From Sulfurospirillaceae bacterium (GTDB lineage: Bacteria; Campylobacterota; Campylobacteria; Campylobacterales; Sulfurospirillaceae): a stretch of 7,576 nucleotides of DNA. The stretch covers positions 1-7,576 of the forward strand of contig JAQWCT010000133.1 in assembly GCA_028705785.1 (NCBI GenBank). The letters run 5' to 3'. Below are positions 4,383 through 7,576 of this stretch, one piece after another. Every line of letters begins with the position of its first letter. Position 1 is the first letter of the stretch. The position numbers and the translations under genes are program-made. The notes under the pieces were generated by a model. That model made no database searches and was not told where the DNA came from. It saw nothing but the letters and a program-made list of their open reading frames with translations.

Positions 4383-6230
4383 ATGAGTCTCTTTAGTGCT
4401 TTAAATACTGGAGTATCAGGACTTCAAGGCGCACAAGTAGCTGTTGCTACTACCAGCCATAATATTGCCAATGTCAATAATGAGTTTTATTCGAGACAAA
4501 GAGTTTCTTTTGCAGCGAGTACCGCTTTACATACAACATCTGGAGATATAGGTACAGGAGTAACTGTTTCTTCCATAGTTCGAATTCATGATGAGTTTGT
4601 TTATTCAAGGTTAAAAAGTACAGCAAATGCTCTTTCATACGACACTTATTCGAAGCAAACTTTAGAAGAAGTTGCAGAGTATTTTCCTGATCTCCAAAGT
4701 GTTGGCATTGCTAAAGACATGGCAAATTATTTTGCTGGTTGGAATGATTTAGCATCTAATTCAAGTACTGGTTCACAAAAAATATCACTGGTTCAATCAG
4801 CTTCAACACTCACCACAAATATACAAAGTGCAAGGACTACGCTCCGTACACTTCAAGATTCAATCAACGATCAACCTAAAACAAATTTAGAAGAAGTGAA
4901 TAGTATTGGACAAAAACTTGCTGATCTTAACAAGCAAATTGCTAATGTCGAGTCTGTAAAAGGAAACTATGCTAATGATTTACGGGACTCAAGAGATCAA
5001 TTAGAACTTACGCTGGCGAAATTGGTAAATTTTTCAGTTTCTAAAGGTGCTATTATGAGTAATAATACTATAGATCCTAATATGACGGATCAAGGGACAG
5101 ATTATTACCTTAATATTTCAGGAAGCTCCTTTGTTGATGGGTCAACATTTCATCCTTTGGTTATAGATAATTCGGGTAATGAAAGTAACTATTACTCTGT
5201 TTACTCAGAAAGCCAAGATGGTAAACGATATGATATGACAGAACAATTATCTGGTGGTAAAATTGGCGCCATGTTAGATTTGCGTGGACGAACTATCGAT
5301 ACCTCTAAAGATGGAGGCTATCCTAAGAGTGGAATAATTCAAGGCTATATTGATGATTTGGATACTTTTGCCCAAACCTTAATTACAGAAACCAACAATA
5401 TTTATGCTTCTAGTGCACAATCAAAGATGCAATCACCACTGATGAGCGATGTCGAAAGTGATACTTCGCTTCAGAATGTTTATTCAAATTTACAAAAGGG
5501 TACATTTGATGTCATTGTATATGATAATGCAGGTAAAGAGGTTGCAAAAAAAACAATTACCGTAGAGAGTGCAACAACAATGGGTGATGATACTTTTTCG
5601 AAGAGTATTATCACCCAAATCAATACAAGTACAGATGATAACACTGATAATAACTCGTTAAATGATGTGGACGATTATTTTGTAGCAACTTTTTCAGACA
5701 ATGGAGCTTTTAGCCTATCGCCTAAAAATGCTTTAAATGGATATAAAATAGCATTAGTAGATAATGGAACAAACTTCCCTGGTATTACAGGTATTAGTCA
5801 ATTTCTTTCAGGTACGGATGCTGCTAATATTGAAGTTAATAGTGCATTTAAAAAAGATCCTTCATTGGTACAGGGGTACAGTGCTCCAGTCAGTGGAAAT
5901 AACAAGGTCGCTAATAGTATGGTTCAAATGCAATATGATAGGCTCTCTTTTTATCAAAAAGATGGTCGCATTGCATCGGAAACTGTAAGTGGCTTTTACC
6001 AATATGTAACCACAACTATTGCAACTGATGGTGAAAAATCTATCTCAAGTTATGATACAAATAGTGCTCTTTATAACACAGTTAACAGTGAATTTCAATC
6101 TATCAGTGGCGTAAGTCAGGATGAAGAATTGGCTAATTTAATGAAATTTCAATCAGCTTATAGTGCCAATGCTAAGATTATTACTACCATAGACCAAATG
6201 CTCGATACACTTTTAGGTATCAAATCATAG
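4383..6230 (+). CDS. flgK: Flagellar hook-associated protein 1 FlgK
   Basis: FlgK forms the first ring of the junction between hook and filament and is exported by the flagellar type III apparatus. The N-terminus MSLFSALNTGVSGLQGAQVA with SHNIANVNNEFYSRQRVSF is the flagellar rod/hook family signature; the usual NTPGYSRQ turn is NNEFYSRQ here. Residues 100-215 carry the FlgK-type helical D1 segment (DMANYFAGWNDLASNSSTGS, LRDSRDQLELTLAKLVNFSV). The ending LANLMKFQSAYSANAKIITT with IDQMLDTLLGIKS is the C-terminal coiled coil that polymerises. At 615 residues it is longer than E. coli FlgK (547) and similar to Campylobacter. The extra length lies in the surface-exposed middle, which includes an Asp/Asn-rich stretch (about residues 416-432). 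The ribosome binding site is weak (AAGAG, 4372-4376), one base separates it from flgN, and the stop shares a base with the next gene. Confidence 0.97.
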   Translation: MSLFSALNTGVSGLQGAQVAVATTSHNIANVNNEFYSRQRVSFAASTALHTTSGDIGTGVTVSSIVRIHDEFVYSRLKSTANALSYDTYSKQTLEEVAEYFPDLQSVGIAKDMANYFAGWNDLASNSSTGSQKISLVQSASTLTTNIQSARTTLRTLQDSINDQPKTNLEEVNSIGQKLADLNKQIANVESVKGNYANDLRDSRDQLELTLAKLVNFSVSKGAIMSNNTIDPNMTDQGTDYYLNISGSSFVDGSTFHPLVIDNSGNESNYYSVYSESQDGKRYDMTEQLSGGKIGAMLDLRGRTIDTSKDGGYPKSGIIQGYIDDLDTFAQTLITETNNIYASSAQSKMQSPLMSDVESDTSLQNVYSNLQKGTFDVIVYDNAGKEVAKKTITVESATTMGDDTFSKSIITQINTSTDDNTDNNSLNDVDDYFVATFSDNGAFSLSPKNALNGYKIALVDNGTNFPGITGISQFLSGTDAANIEVNSAFKKDPSLVQGYSAPVSGNNKVANSMVQMQYDRLSFYQKDGRIASETVSGFYQYVTTTIATDGEKSISSYDTNSALYNTVNSEFQSISGVSQDEELANLMKFQSAYSANAKIITTIDQMLDTLLGIKS

Positions 6231-7042
6231 TGAAAAAATTTCCGCGCATGAGCGCCATTATTTTGGTGCTCATTTTTTTAGTATGTTTTCTTTTGCCTTA
6301 CATGTATAAACTTTCCGCTTATGATTTAAACCCTACGCAAATACTTTTACCTCCCTCTTTTGAGCATATATTAGGTACTGATAGACTCGGAAGAGATCTT
6401 TTTTCAAGAGTGATGCAAGGAGGACAAATCTCCTTAATTATCGGTATTTTAAGTTCTATCATTGCTAGTTTTATGGGATTGATGGTCGGTATAAGTGCGG
6501 GATTTTTTCAAAAAGGTACGGATAAAGTCATTATTGTGATGATTGATTTATTTTTGACATTTCCAACATTTTTTCTGCTTTTAGCATTGATTAGTTATAT
6601 GAGTGCTTCTATATGGGTTTTAATTATTGTCATCTCGATTACGGGATGGATGGGTATGGCAAGAATGATTCGCTCCGAGAGTTTTGCTATTTCTAATGCT
6701 CCTTTTATCAAAATTCTTAAACTTTCGCATGTTGGGAATTTAAAAATTATTATAAAGTATTTTGCCCCTTTACTAGCTCCCATTTTCTTTATTAGTTTTA
6801 CTTTTGGTGTGAGCGGCGCAATCCTTGCTGAGAGCGGACTAAGCTTTTTGGGCATTGGGATTACACCACCACAAATCAGTTGGGGTGTTATTTTGAGTGA
6901 AGGAAAAGAGGTCATTGATATCGCATGGTGGCTGAGCTTTTTCCCTGGTTTATTGATTTTTCTCGTTACCTTTTCTTTGATTCAAATCTCTGATTATCTT
7001 CAAGCAAAAAGTAACGAAAAAGATATTTTAAATGAAGCGTGA
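6230..7042 (+). CDS. ABC transporter permease, DppC/OppC/NikC family
   Basis: This is an inner-membrane permease of the peptide/nickel (PepT) ABC import family, the C-type partner of a DppB/DppC heterodimer. The 270 residues show the family layout: an N-terminal membrane helix (9-26), the signature HILGTDRLGRDLFSRVMQGG (46-65), five more hydrophobic segments, and ESGLSFLGIGITPPQISWGV (201-220). The cytoplasmic EAA loop, which docks on the ATPase, is altered: where the family has EAA followed by G, this protein has KIL (161-163) and Ser166. The start is GTG at 6230 sharing the last base of the flgK stop; an AGG 12 bases upstream is a poor ribosome binding site, so translation probably depends on flgK. 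An ATG at 6248 has no better site. No binding protein, second permease or ATPase is in the window. Substrate is unknown. Confidence 0.92.
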   Translation: MKKFPRMSAIILVLIFLVCFLLPYMYKLSAYDLNPTQILLPPSFEHILGTDRLGRDLFSRVMQGGQISLIIGILSSIIASFMGLMVGISAGFFQKGTDKVIIVMIDLFLTFPTFFLLLALISYMSASIWVLIIVISITGWMGMARMIRSESFAISNAPFIKILKLSHVGNLKIIIKYFAPLLAPIFFISFTFGVSGAILAESGLSFLGIGITPPQISWGVILSEGKEVIDIAWWLSFFPGLLIFLVTFSLIQISDYLQAKSNEKDILNEA

Positions 7043-7576
7043 AGTACTCTATGCAATGCTTGAAGAAGAAGTTTTTAAACGAAATACGCAAGGTGAAATC
7101 TCAGAGTACAAACCAGACCCCCTTTTAATAGCATCAAAGTATCAAGATGAATACATAGCACTTATCTGTGCGCTTTTTGCCTATGGAGATGTAAGGGCTA
7201 TCGTTAATTTTTTAGGTAGTTTGGATTTTTCACTTTTAGGTCAAGATGAGTATATTGTCAAAGAAAAATTAGCAAAGCACTATTATCGTTTTCAAAATGC
7301 AAACGATATTGGGGAGCTTTTTATTACCCTTGGGAGAATGAAAAATCAAGCATCTTTGGAAAGTATTTTTTTACAAGGTTATACGCAAAAATCATCCGTC
7401 ATGGATGGTCTTAGTGTCATAATATCTTCGTTGTATGATATTAATTCGTATAGGTCAAGAGGGTATCAGTTTCTCCTCGGTAAAATACCCACAAATAAAT
7501 CCGCATCGCCTTACAAACGATTTCATATGTTTTTAAGATGGATGGTTAGAGATGACCATTTAGATCTTGGGTTGTG
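7032..7576 (+). CDS. TIGR02757/DUF2400 family protein, first 181 codons, cut by the window edge
   Basis: The family is conserved but uncharacterised; I assign no function. The frame is open for 181 codons from the ATG at 7032 to the window end. Recognised family features are KPDPLLIASKY at residues 27-37, IALICALFAYGDVRAIVNFL directly after it, and the strongly conserved block YKRFHMFLRWMVRDDHLDLG at 161-180 (family type: YKRLNMFLRWMVR..D..DLG-W). The protein has no signal peptide and no membrane segment; family members are about 250-260 residues, so roughly 75 remain outside the window. It overlaps the permease stop by 11 bases and no clear ribosome binding site is seen, so it is probably translated by coupling. 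Its link to the flagellar or transport genes is positional only. Confidence 0.9.
   Translation, partial: MKREVLYAMLEEEVFKRNTQGEISEYKPDPLLIASKYQDEYIALICALFAYGDVRAIVNFLGSLDFSLLGQDEYIVKEKLAKHYYRFQNANDIGELFITLGRMKNQASLESIFLQGYTQKSSVMDGLSVIISSLYDINSYRSRGYQFLLGKIPTNKSASPYKRFHMFLRWMVRDDHLDLGL

Noticed and set aside
6595..6915. Minus-strand open frame inside the permease gene
   Set aside because: It is a shadow of a clear DppC-type gene, with no ribosome binding site or family match.
1..7576. tRNA or rRNA genes, CRISPR array, insertion sequence, prophage or attachment site
   Set aside because: The window is almost fully occupied by the listed genes. I saw no cloverleaf, regularly spaced repeats, transposase frame or flanking direct repeats.

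Overview
The window looks like a flagellar gene cluster from a member of the Campylobacterota (the former epsilon-proteobacteria). It is AT-rich, and the gene order hypothetical - rsmD - flgI - flgJ - flgM - flgN - flgK is the order I recall from Campylobacter jejuni (around Cj1460-Cj1466). The promoters are of the kinds that group uses for its flagellar hierarchy (sigma54 and sigma28), and FlgJ is the short form without a muramidase domain. A Sulfurospirillum-like organism is my best guess. The genus is an inference and was not tested.

Layout. On the minus strand, flaG (865-1218) and the first 287 codons of fliD (861-1, running off the left edge) form a late flagellar operon. It is read from a good sigma28 promoter at 1258-1284. 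Diverging from it on the plus strand is a 120-residue protein of unknown function (1340-1702), whose first 72 residues resemble a shrunken, degenerate response-regulator receiver. Its end overlaps rsmD (1692-2267), a 16S rRNA guanine-N2 methyltransferase. A near-perfect sigma54 promoter (2280-2295) then starts the flagellar run: flgI (P-ring), flgJ (rod-binding protein), flgM (anti-sigma28), a FlgN-like chaperone and flgK (first hook-filament junction protein). An internal sigma28-type promoter (3671-3696) precedes flgM. After flgK, and overlapping it by one base, comes a DppC/OppC-type ABC transporter permease (6230-7042). That gene in turn overlaps a TIGR02757/DUF2400 family protein (7032 onward, cut by the right edge).

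How it works together. Sigma54 would make the basal-body and hook-stage proteins FlgI and FlgJ and, by read-through, FlgM, FlgN and FlgK. FlgM holds sigma28 until the hook is complete. Sigma28 then drives flaG-fliD (filament length and cap) and flgM itself, which closes a negative feedback loop. FlgN would chaperone FlgK before export.

Most notable observations: (1) an extended inverted repeat (2288-2333) pairs the flgI ribosome binding site with bases overlapping the sigma54 -12 element, so read-through RNA would be folded while RNA from the sigma54 start would not; (2) a run of nine A in the spacer of the sigma28 promoter of flaG-fliD, a candidate slippage switch; (3) a 13-base string with eight A shared by fliD and flgM, where one added A creates an immediate stop in both; (4) an adhesin-like, GC-richer insertion of about 138 residues in FliD; (5) the degenerate receiver-like protein; (6) a 10-base palindrome found three times within rsmD, in three different reading frames; (7) a transporter permease with a degraded EAA loop coupled to flgK.
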